In this document: positions 1 to 4,202 of the stretch, piece by piece
Layout of the letters: the number at the start of each line of letters is the position of its first letter
How positions within the stretch are numbered: position 1 is the stretch's first letter
Origin: Nitrospiria bacterium
Lineage (GTDB): Bacteria; Nitrospirota; CAKKRA01; 9FT-COMBO-42-15
Assembly (NCBI GenBank): GCA_919903585.1
Contig: CAKKST010000051.1
Location: 1-7,742, forward strand
Direction: 5' to 3'
DNA: 7,742 nucleotides
Notes under the pieces: generated by a model
Told to the model about the DNA's origin: nothing
The model's database searches: none
Seen by the model: only the letters and a program-made list of their open reading frames with translations
Position numbers and translations under genes: made by a program

Positions 1-1
1 A

Positions 2-82
2 GCAAGGGAGCATATGCTGAATACACTTGAAGGCTCTGCAGGAGGGTTTGGGATAGGAGGTGGTGGCTGTGGCTGCAATTAG
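2..82 (+). CDS. DUF4266 family small lipoprotein, 3' end only
   Basis: The open frame runs in from the left edge and ends at TAG 80-82. It encodes 26 visible residues ending GSAGGFGIGGGGCGCN. A Gly-rich tail closing in CGCN after an acidic 'EGSAGG' segment is the hallmark of DUF4266 proteins, which are small predicted periplasmic lipoproteins. The N-terminus, with the expected lipobox, lies outside the window. DUF4266 genes are commonly found just before DUF3570 genes, often with an ApbE flavin transferase and a thioredoxin-like protein. The downstream neighbour here is DUF3570, which supports the call. The Gly codons at 55-60 also form the AGGAGG ribosome binding site for that next gene, so the two are probably translationally coupled. 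The biochemical function of the family is not established; a redox or metal role for the cysteines is only inference. Confidence 0.8.
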   Translation, partial: AREHMLNTLEGSAGGFGIGGGGCGCN

Positions 83-1217
83 GAAATTATCTGGAGCAAA
101 GGGCGAGGCAGCGCCTCGCCCCTACATTGCCGTTCTTGTATTAATCATCATGCTACTTAGTTTTTTCTTGCCGGAAAGCATAATGGCAGAGGAATATGTA
201 TCTACAGACATCAACTATTATAAGTTTGACGGCCTTACTATACTTAAACCAATGATTACGCTGAACAAAGATTTATCCTTGAACACATCTATCCTTCTAA
301 GGGTAACGTTGGATAATATAGAGACCCAGACAACAACTGTTGATGCAGTGTCAGGCGCTACAAAGACAACCACCTCTACATCAAATACAAAAGATGAGGA
401 TAATAGAAAGAATCTTACCTTTGGCGTAACCCATGCAATCAGCTTATACAAGATTGATGTAGGCTACGATTACAGCAGGGAAAAGGACTATACTTCGCAG
501 ACGCCGTCTATCCAGCTTTCAAGGGACTTCTTTGAGAGAAACACCACATTGGCCATTGGTTACAGCCACAACTTTGACAATGTTATGGGAAAATATATGT
601 CAAAGGCACAGGATAAAGATGTTAACAATTATTCAATATCGATAACACAATTTATCTCACCAATTACTGTTGCGCAGATAGGTTATACATATTCCCATGC
701 AGCAGGCTATCTTGGCACAGGAAGCAGGAAGGTTGCCTTATCCGGAGGCGGCGAGAGCGATGAATATCTGCCTGATTCAAGAAAGCGAGATGCTGTAGGC
801 GTCCGCCTTGCCCAGTATATCCCCCTCCCTTTTCTCCCTCCCCCTATCGGGGGAGGGGAGGGTGGGGGCGCAGTTCATCTTATATACAGGTGGTACAGGG
901 ATGACTGGTGGATAAAGTCAAATACCTATGGCATCCAGTATTATCAGTATGTCGGCGAGAATACATACATTCGGCTTGAATACAGGTATTATGCGCAGGA
1001 CAAGGCATTTTTCTATAAAGACAGCTATGCAGGGAGCGAGCAGTTTATTACATCATCTAATATTTACAGCGAGCTTCATTCCCATCTCTATGGCGTTAAG
1101 CTTGTACACTATCTTAAATCGCCAAACATAAGCACAGAGGTAAAGTACGAGCGCTATCGCCAGTCCACAGGTTTAGACGGCGATATATTTATGTTTGGTG
1201 TAAAATATCACTTCTAA
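60..1217 (+). CDS. DUF3570 outer-membrane beta-barrel protein
   Basis: This 385-residue protein has a basic N-terminal region, a hydrophobic core at about residues 23-38 (IAVLVLIIMLLSFFLP) and a likely signal-peptidase site after IMA at about residue 42. The rest is strand-rich with alternating aromatic residues and ends in Phe (GVKYHF), as outer-membrane barrels do. The segment VDAVSGATK, the later YSREKDYTS and the NTTLAIGYSHNFD stretch match DUF3570 as I know it. The start is uncertain: GTG codons occur at 60, 63 and 69. AGGAGG at 55-60 is correctly spaced (8 nt) only for GTG 69, which would give 382 residues. Two palindromic repeats lie inside the frame: one at 101-124 extends the basic signal region, and one at 821-868 adds 16 codons (residues about 254-270) rich in Pro then Gly. 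The latter sits just before GAVHLIYRWYRDDW, probably at a turn between strands. The frame is otherwise intact. Ligand or transport role is unknown. Confidence 0.82.
   Translation: MVAVAAIRKLSGAKGEAAPRPYIAVLVLIIMLLSFFLPESIMAEEYVSTDINYYKFDGLTILKPMITLNKDLSLNTSILLRVTLDNIETQTTTVDAVSGATKTTTSTSNTKDEDNRKNLTFGVTHAISLYKIDVGYDYSREKDYTSQTPSIQLSRDFFERNTTLAIGYSHNFDNVMGKYMSKAQDKDVNNYSISITQFISPITVAQIGYTYSHAAGYLGTGSRKVALSGGGESDEYLPDSRKRDAVGVRLAQYIPLPFLPPPIGGGEGGGAVHLIYRWYRDDWWIKSNTYGIQYYQYVGENTYIRLEYRYYAQDKAFFYKDSYAGSEQFITSSNIYSELHSHLYGVKLVHYLKSPNISTEVKYERYRQSTGLDGDIFMFGVKYHF
101..124. repeat. Short palindromic repeat inside the DUF3570 signal-peptide coding region
   Basis: Arms GGGCGAGGC (101-109) and GCCTCGCCC (113-121) pair perfectly around a 3-nt loop and continue into CTACA. 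The right end, read on the other strand, begins TGTAGGGGCGAGG. This is the same type of end as the intergenic hairpins at 1549-1573 and 1636-1658. It encodes about residues 14-22 of the DUF3570 protein (GEAAPRPY) and keeps the frame. Confidence 0.65.
821..868. repeat. 48-bp palindromic repeat inserted in frame in DUF3570 gene
   Basis: The core stem pairs 836-844 (CCCTCCCCC) with 849-857 (GGGGGAGGG) perfectly around the loop TATC. Outer arms 821-829 and 860-868 pair with one mismatch. The element is 48 bp, exactly 16 codons, and contributes roughly PLPFLPPPIGGGEGGG to the protein. It resembles the CCCTCTCCC/GGGAGAGGG hairpin at 1755-1777, so it looks like a dispersed repeat rather than native coding sequence. 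Confidence 0.7.
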
Positions 1218-1256
1218 TATTACAGGGGCGTGGCATTCCACGCCCCTGTAATATTA
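1215..1256 (+). terminator. Strong hairpin terminator containing the DUF3570 stop codon
   Basis: A perfect 19-bp stem pairs 1215-1233 with 1238-1256 around the 4-nt loop CATT. It is followed by TCTTCCATTTTATT, a moderately T-rich tail. The TAA stop of the upstream gene (1215-1217) is the first three bases of the stem. The core CAGGGGCGTGG/CCACGCCCCTG resembles the dispersed TGTAGGGGC hairpins nearby, so a repeat copy seems to serve as the terminator. A degenerate relative lies at 4344-4370. The stem is symmetric, so it could act on both strands. Confidence 0.75.
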
Positions 1257-1484
1257 TCTTCCATTTTATTATCTGATTGTTCTTTTCCTTATATAGGGAA
1301 TTCAATACATTTGTGTCATTGTCATAGCAGTTTTGCTTATGGAATTTAAATAGCAAGAATGGGAAGATTTTTTCTTAAAATAGGAAAATAAATACCATTC
1401 CCAAATAACTACCTTTAAATGATAGATTCGCTAATATATTGAAAATAAAAGAAAAATAAAAAGATTATCTTATTACGCAAGGAC

Positions 1485-1500
1485 TGGCACAGAGATTGCT
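1485..1500 (+). promoter_or_regulatory. Sigma-54 (RpoN) -24/-12 promoter
   Basis: TGGCAC (1485-1490) is separated by 5 nt from TTGCT (1496-1500), giving TGGCAC-N5-TTGCT. The essential GG and GC dinucleotides are exactly 10 bp apart, as the RpoN consensus TGGCAC-N5-TTGCW requires. Transcription would start near G1511 and run into the hairpin array, then to vapBC 435 nt further on. No activator site is recognised upstream, although a tandem TGTCAT pair lies at 1314-1325. Confidence 0.65.
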
Positions 1501-1518
1501 TATTTATATAGATGGGTG

Positions 1519-1546
1519 GTAGGGGTGTATGGCCGTACGCCCTTAC
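1519..1546. repeat. Palindromic repeat, TGTAGGGG-type
   Basis: Arms GTAGGGGTGTA (1519-1529) and TACGCCCTTAC (1536-1546) pair over 11 bp with two G-T or mismatch positions. It is the first of the hairpin array and begins 8 nt after the predicted sigma-54 transcription start. Confidence 0.55.
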
Positions 1547-1548
1547 TT

Positions 1549-1573
1549 GTAGGGGCAGGCCTCTGGCCTGCCC
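1549..1573. repeat. Palindromic repeat, TGTAGGGGC-type
   Basis: GGGCAGGCC (1553-1561) and GGCCTGCCC (1565-1573) form a perfect 9-bp stem around TCT, preceded by GTAG. It has the same layout (9-bp arms, 3-nt loop, TGTAGGGGC end) as the unit inside the DUF3570 gene at 101-124. Confidence 0.65.
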
Positions 1574-1599
1574 TTCTTTAAAGCACGGCTATTATTTAG

Positions 1600-1633
1600 G
1601 GTAGATGAGTAAATGGGTATATGGGTAGATGGG
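1600..1633. repeat. Short degenerate GGGTA simple repeat
   Basis: The stretch contains GGGTAGATGAG, ATGGGTATATGGG and GTAGATGGG, that is, three imperfect copies of an ATGGGTAGAT-like unit in tandem. It separates two hairpins of the array. It may be slippage-derived, and no function is evident. Confidence 0.4.
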
Positions 1634-1635
1634 TT

Positions 1636-1658
1636 GTAGGGCAAGGCTTTAGTCTTGC
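1636..1658. repeat. Palindromic repeat, TGTAGGG-type
   Basis: GTAGG leads into GCAAGGCT (1641-1648), which pairs with AGTCTTGC (1651-1658) over 8 bp with one G-T pair and a 2-nt loop. The right flank lacks the CTAC end, so the copy is probably truncated or decayed. Confidence 0.5.
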
Positions 1659-1680
1659 GATTGCTAAAGTGAGAAAATAA

Positions 1681-1746
1681 TGTAGGCACGGATTTATCCG
1701 TGCAAATAATGGTGAGAGAAGCAGCACGGTTTAAACCGTGCCTACA
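1681..1746. repeat. 66-bp unit with 11-bp terminal inverted repeats enclosing two hairpins
   Basis: TGTAGGCACGG (1681-1691) is the exact reverse complement of CCGTGCCTACA (1736-1746). Each end also has its own perfect hairpin: GCACGGAT/ATCCGTGC (1686-1703, loop TT), and the 18-bp palindrome 1724-1741 (GCACGGTTT followed by AAACCGTGC). The segment can therefore fold either as two small hairpins or as one long hairpin, in the manner of a miniature inverted-repeat unit. No target-site duplication is clear. Confidence 0.6.
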
Positions 1747-1754
1747 AAAGACTC

Positions 1755-1777
1755 CCCTCTCCCCTTGTGGGAGAGGG
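1755..1777. repeat. Palindromic repeat, CCCTCTCCC-type
   Basis: CCCTCTCCC (1755-1763) and GGGAGAGGG (1769-1777) form a perfect 9-bp stem with a 5-nt loop. A second small hairpin, GGGCA/TGCCC (1775-1788), overlaps its right arm. The C-run/G-run pattern matches the in-gene repeat at 821-868. Confidence 0.6.
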
Positions 1778-1801
1778 CAGGCTTGCCCCATTTACAAATT
1801 T

Positions 1802-1842
1802 CCCTACCTCCCCCTTTACTAAAGGGGGATACAGGGGGATTA
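1802..1842. repeat. Palindromic repeat, CCCCCTTT/AAAGGGGG-type
   Basis: CCCCCTTT (1810-1817) pairs perfectly with AAAGGGGG (1821-1828) around ACT. It is followed by ATACAGGGGGATT, a second G-run spaced as in a common dispersed repeat that I know from groundwater bacterial genomes. This is the last hairpin before the vapBC promoter. Confidence 0.55.
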
Positions 1843-1886
1843 TCTGGGGAGGGCATGGGTTAGAACATATTGCAATTCCAAACATC

Positions 1887-1915
1887 TTGACATTGTAGCC
1901 ACATTATTATAAACT
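1887..1915 (+). promoter_or_regulatory. Probable vapBC promoter
   Basis: A perfect -35 TTGACA (1887-1892) is followed, 17 bp later, by TAAACT (1910-1915). An alternative -10, TATAAA (1908-1913), has a 15-bp spacer. Initiation would fall within or just after the palindrome at 1915-1926, some 20 nt before the vapB start. Confidence 0.55.
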
Positions 1916-1926
1916 TGTATATACAA
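1915..1926. promoter_or_regulatory. Palindromic operator candidate for VapB
   Basis: TTGTATATACAA is a perfect 12-bp palindrome between the -10 region and the AAGGAGG ribosome binding site (1932-1938). Antitoxins of VapBC modules usually repress their own operon through palindromes at exactly this position, so this is the likely binding site for the VapB-VapC complex. The assignment rests on position and symmetry only. Confidence 0.5.
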
Positions 1927-1945
1927 TATTTAAGGAGGTTATATT

Positions 1946-2143
1946 ATGCAAACCCTGTCAAAAAAGATAGCCAAGCATTTCAGATTAAATCAGGATTTAA
2001 TTAGAAGTGCAAAAAAGATACTCGGTTCAAAGACCGAGACTGAAACAATAGAATCAGCCCTGACTGAGATAATATATCAGGAGAAGATGAGGAGATTTAT
2101 TGAGCAAACAGGTAAGGAGTTCAAATTTGAGGGGCTTAATTGA
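1946..2143 (+). CDS. vapB: VapB-type antitoxin (ribbon-helix-helix-like, DUF2191-like)
   Basis: This 65-residue protein follows a strong ribosome binding site, AAGGAGG at 1932-1938, 7 nt before the ATG. The segment FRLNQDLIRSAKKILGSKTETETIESALTEII (residues about 12-43) has the pattern of VapB antitoxins: a short beta strand, then a helix with 'A-K-x-x-x-x-x-K-T-E-T-x-x-x-x-A-L'. The N-terminal half would bind DNA as a dimer. The C-terminal part (residues 44-65, ending KEFKFEGLN) would wrap around the toxin and block its active site. The stop codon overlaps the toxin start by 4 nt (TTGA), so the pair is translationally coupled. Autorepression through the palindrome at 1915-1926 is likely. The family call is firm because of the toxin partner; the exact VapB subfamily is less certain. 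Confidence 0.82.
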   Translation: MQTLSKKIAKHFRLNQDLIRSAKKILGSKTETETIESALTEIIYQEKMRRFIEQTGKEFKFEGLN

Positions 2144-2553
2144 GGCAAAAGACCATTCTTGACACATCTTTTCTCATAGAGCATTTCAGAAAAGGCACAG
2201 TTCAGGATATATTTTTAAAACTAAATAGATATTACCATATTTCATTCAGTTCAGTGGTTTTGATGGAGCTTCTTTCAGGTGCATTTGACAGGAAGGAGCG
2301 AAGGCTCATTGAACAGATTAGAAATAATTTTACAGTAATAACAGTAGCAGAAAGGCTATGGTATGTTGCAGGGGATGTAATGTTAAAATTAAGGCAGGAT
2401 AAAAAGATTGACCCATTAAGAATCAAAAGCCTTCTTGCAGATATACTTATTGCTGTATCTGTAAGAGAAATTGGTGCGGTTTTGATTACAAAAAACGAAA
2501 AGGACTTTAAACTGATCAGAGAGATAATGGATTTTAAATATATAGTTGTTTAA
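2140..2553 (+). CDS. vapC: VapC-type PIN-domain ribonuclease toxin
   Basis: This 137-residue protein carries the full acidic set of a PIN nuclease: D8 in ILDTSFLIE, E43 in VLMELLSG, D101 in LLADILIA, and D122 in TKNEKDF, with N119 before it. These residues bind the divalent metals that cleave RNA; VapC toxins typically cut tRNA or rRNA and halt translation. The length is normal for the family. The start is TTG 2140, overlapping the vapB stop, with GAGGGG (2129-2134) as ribosome binding site. A weak start on the toxin fits the need for excess antitoxin. Nothing suggests inactivation. The 3' end overlaps by 20 bp the end of a convergent broken gene, with no terminator between them. The RNA target cannot be read from the sequence. 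Confidence 0.87.
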   Translation: MRQKTILDTSFLIEHFRKGTVQDIFLKLNRYYHISFSSVVLMELLSGAFDRKERRLIEQIRNNFTVITVAERLWYVAGDVMLKLRQDKKIDPLRIKSLLADILIAVSVREIGAVLITKNEKDFKLIREIMDFKYIVV

Positions 2554-2784
2554 TCGCTGGAGACACTTTCCCCTTTGCCAGAAGATAGCCCCTAAAAATT
2601 TCTTTATGTAGGCGAATAACCCGTGATCTTTCTTTATTCTCAAAATGACACAGTACTGCATCCATGACCATCTTTTTGAGTTTATCAAAGTTATCGGCCT
2701 CGGTAAAAATTGAGTAACCTAATGCTCTGGCTTCGTAGCCCCCTTCAGGGGATTCCTCTACAAAAAAATGATCTCCTTCTCCAT
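2534..2784 (-). pseudogene. HicB-like small antitoxin-family gene, frameshifted near its start
   Basis: On the minus strand, AAGGAG (2790-2795) precedes ATG at 2784 by 5 nt, and the frame reads MEKEIIFL then TAG. Shifting by -1 just before the TAG opens a 75-codon frame beginning VEESPEGGYEARALGYSIF and continuing TEADNFDKLKKMVMDAVLC, with HFENKERSRVIRLH further on; it ends at TAA 2536-2534. Joined, these give about 83 residues matching a well-known small family of about 65-75 residues (HicB-like, often misnamed 2-oxoisovalerate dehydrogenase), whose start reads xIIFLVEExPEGGYxARALGxSIF. The lesion is one missing base beside a run of seven T (A7 at 2762-2768 on the + strand). The heptamer T-TTT-TTG there is a -1 slippery site, so recoding or a sequencing error are alternatives to decay. 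Residues after RLH do not match the family tail, and no HicA toxin is adjacent. The end overlaps vapC. Confidence 0.72.
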
Positions 2785-2808
2785 ACGGGCTCCTTTTTAG
2801 TTAGGGGG

Positions 2809-2846
2809 AGGACAAGAGGGTCGCATCTTTAAATATAAGTTTTTGG
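2809..2846 (+). repeat. Imperfect direct repeat flanking the ATPase gene, left copy
   Basis: The segment starts AGGACAAGAGGGTCG and ends AAATATAAGTTTTTGG. It aligns with 4203-4241 at roughly six mismatches and one T insertion over 38-39 bp. It lies between the HicB-like gene start and the ATPase promoter. Similarity does not extend into the flanks. Confidence 0.5.
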
Positions 2847-2880
2847 TCTTTCTATCTTTTTTCCTTGAAACATGAATTAT

Positions 2881-2892
2881 TGTTTTAAAACA
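2881..2892. promoter_or_regulatory. 12-bp palindrome in intergenic region
   Basis: TGTTTTAAAACA is a perfect palindrome in the 240-bp gap between the HicB-like start (2784) and the ATPase start (3025). It is followed by a small AGGCT/AGCCT hairpin (2892-2910). It could be an operator for either divergent gene; nothing else supports a role. Confidence 0.3.
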
Positions 2893-2964
2893 GGCTGACC
2901 ATCTTAGCCTATAGTGAATTAGTTTTGCTGAATTTTTATCTCCAAGGCAAAATTATTCGCCAAT

Positions 2965-2986
2965 TTTTTTGCTTAAGAGCAAAAAA
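2965..2986. promoter_or_regulatory. Inverted repeat just upstream of the ATPase promoter
   Basis: TTTTTTGCT (2965-2973) pairs perfectly with AGCAAAAAA (2978-2986) around TAAG. It abuts the palindrome AGTTTGCAAACT (2986-2997) that covers the -35 box. Together they could form a regulator-binding region, or the T-run/A-run hairpin could stop transcripts entering from either side. Confidence 0.35.
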
Positions 2987-3017
2987 GTTTGCAAACTGAA
3001 TGTATTGGTTGTATAAT
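2986..3017 (+). promoter_or_regulatory. Promoter of the DUF4143 ATPase gene with overlapping palindrome
   Basis: A -35 TTGCAA (2989-2994) is separated by exactly 17 bp from a perfect -10 TATAAT (3012-3017). Transcription would begin at about 3024-3025, which is the A of the ATG at 3025, so the mRNA would be leaderless. The perfect palindrome AGTTTGCAAACT (2986-2997) covers the -35 box and is a good candidate repressor site. Confidence 0.6.
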
Positions 3018-3024
3018 TAAAAAC

Positions 3025-4197
3025 ATGCTGAGAGATAGGTATTTAACACCGAATATTGTTGAAGACCTGAAGGAAAAGATGGTCTTTGTTGGAGGGCCGC
3101 GGCAGGTAGGGAAGACCACCCTGTGCCGGGATTTTGTTGCCTCGTTCTTTAAAAGGCACGCTTATTACAACTGGGACAATAGGGCAGACAGGAAAGATAT
3201 ACTTAAGGCAGCCTGGCCTGCTGACGCAGAACTTCTAATATTTGATGAACTGCACAAATACAAGGCATGGAAAAACCTTATTAAGGGGGAGTATGACAAA
3301 CTCAAAAACAAGTACAGGTTCATTGTCACCGGCAGTGCAAGGCTCAATTTATACAGGCGCGGGGGCGACTCACTCCAGGGGAGATACCATTATTACCGCC
3401 TTCATCCGTTTTCACTTGCTGAAATAACGAAAGGCTCAGTAAAGGCCTTGCCTTTTAAGGAATTATTTTTTTCAGGGGATTTCTTTCCGAATGAATTGGA
3501 GAGCTTGCATATTTACGGCGGATTTCCTGAGCCCTTTATAAAGCAGAGGCAGAGGCATTTGCGAAGGTGGCACAATGAAAAGATAGAGCGGATGTTCCGT
3601 GAGGATATTCAGGATTTGCAGGTCATAAGAGACATTGGCAGCATGAAGCTTTTAAGCGACATTCTGCCTGCAAAAGTAGGGTCTTTGCTGTCAGTAAATG
3701 CAATCCGTGAAGACCTGGAGGTAAGTTACAGGGCTGCGGCGCACTGGATTGATGTGCTGGAGTCGTTTTATTACCACTTCAGGATATATCCTTATGCTGG
3801 GAAAAGGATCCGCTCATTAAAAAAAGAGCCCAAGCTTTATCTGTGGGACTGGTCGGAAGTAGAGGATGAAGCAGCAAGGTTTGAGAATATGATAGCATCC
3901 CATCTCTTGAAGTTCGTTCATTTCCTTGAGGATTACGAAGGGTATAAGGCTGAACTTTATTTCTTGCGGGATGTGGATAAGCGGGAGGTGGATTTTATAG
4001 TAACCATCGACCAAAAACCCTGGTTTGCAGTGGAGGCAAAGGCATCTGACGACCGATTATCACCGTCTCTGCTATATTTCAAGGCGAGGTTAAAAATCCC
4101 TTACCTATACCAGGTGTTGAAAAAGGAAGGGATTGACAAACTGGAAAAGGGAGCGCGGATTATCTCGGCGAGCAGATTTCTTGCCTCGCTGATTTAG
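3025..4197 (+). CDS. AAA_14 ATPase with C-terminal DUF4143 (PD-(D/E)XK-like) domain
   Basis: This 390-residue protein belongs to the large, poorly characterised AAA_14/DUF4143 family. Visible motifs are Walker A GGPRQVGKTT (residues 23-32), Walker B LLIFDE (70-75) and a sensor strand IVTGSAR (100-106). A middle region (about 208-258) looks like a winged helix. The C-terminal domain has LYFLRD...EVDF (about 311-324) and EAK (337-339), the D-ExK arrangement of the PD-(D/E)XK nuclease fold. The chosen start, ATG 3025, gives the usual family N-terminus (short, RYL...DLKEKMVFVGGPRQVGKTT). An upstream TTG at 2989 would add 12 residues but sits in the -35 box. No ribosome binding site precedes ATG 3025, in line with a leaderless mRNA. 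All key residues are intact. The cellular role is unknown; a DNA-related or stress/defence function is conjecture. Direct repeats at 2809 and 4203 bracket the gene. Confidence 0.85.
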   Translation: MLRDRYLTPNIVEDLKEKMVFVGGPRQVGKTTLCRDFVASFFKRHAYYNWDNRADRKDILKAAWPADAELLIFDELHKYKAWKNLIKGEYDKLKNKYRFIVTGSARLNLYRRGGDSLQGRYHYYRLHPFSLAEITKGSVKALPFKELFFSGDFFPNELESLHIYGGFPEPFIKQRQRHLRRWHNEKIERMFREDIQDLQVIRDIGSMKLLSDILPAKVGSLLSVNAIREDLEVSYRAAAHWIDVLESFYYHFRIYPYAGKRIRSLKKEPKLYLWDWSEVEDEAARFENMIASHLLKFVHFLEDYEGYKAELYFLRDVDKREVDFIVTIDQKPWFAVEAKASDDRLSPSLLYFKARLKIPYLYQVLKKEGIDKLEKGARIISASRFLASLI

Positions 4198-4202
4198 CCA
4201 TG

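Larger units (their letters stand above)
1257..1945. other. Gene-free stretch: A+T-rich spacer, sigma-54 promoter, hairpin array, vapBC promoter
   Basis: No convincing gene is seen in about 690 bp on either strand. Positions 1257-1480 are A+T-rich and hold only a tandem TGTCAT-TGTCAT (1314-1325). A sigma-54 promoter match lies at 1485-1500. Seven separate hairpins, of at least two repeat families, occupy 1519-1828, with a short GGGTA-type simple repeat between them (about 1600-1633). The vapBC promoter and operator lie at 1887-1926. A reverse frame spans 1543-1791 but is made mostly of the repeat sequences and is not taken as a gene. Confidence 0.7.

Noticed and set aside
1543..1791. Reverse-strand open frame of 82 codons in the hairpin array
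   Set aside because: It is composed mostly of the palindromic repeats (for example GQACPLPQGERG), has no family resemblance and is not supported by a ribosome binding site.
1519..1842. Possible CRISPR array
   Set aside because: The repeated units differ in sequence and size, spacing is irregular, and each is itself a palindrome of the dispersed type. There are no cas genes in the window.
2735..2761. GTAGCCCCCTTCAGGGG... as another dispersed palindrome
   Set aside because: The bases encode the conserved EESPEGGY motif of the HicB-like family on the minus strand, so the symmetry is explained by coding sequence.
2989..3024. Upstream TTG start for the DUF4143 ATPase
   Set aside because: The TTG overlaps the predicted -35 box, no ribosome binding site precedes it, and the extra 12 residues (QTECIGCIIKN) are not typical of the family N-terminus.
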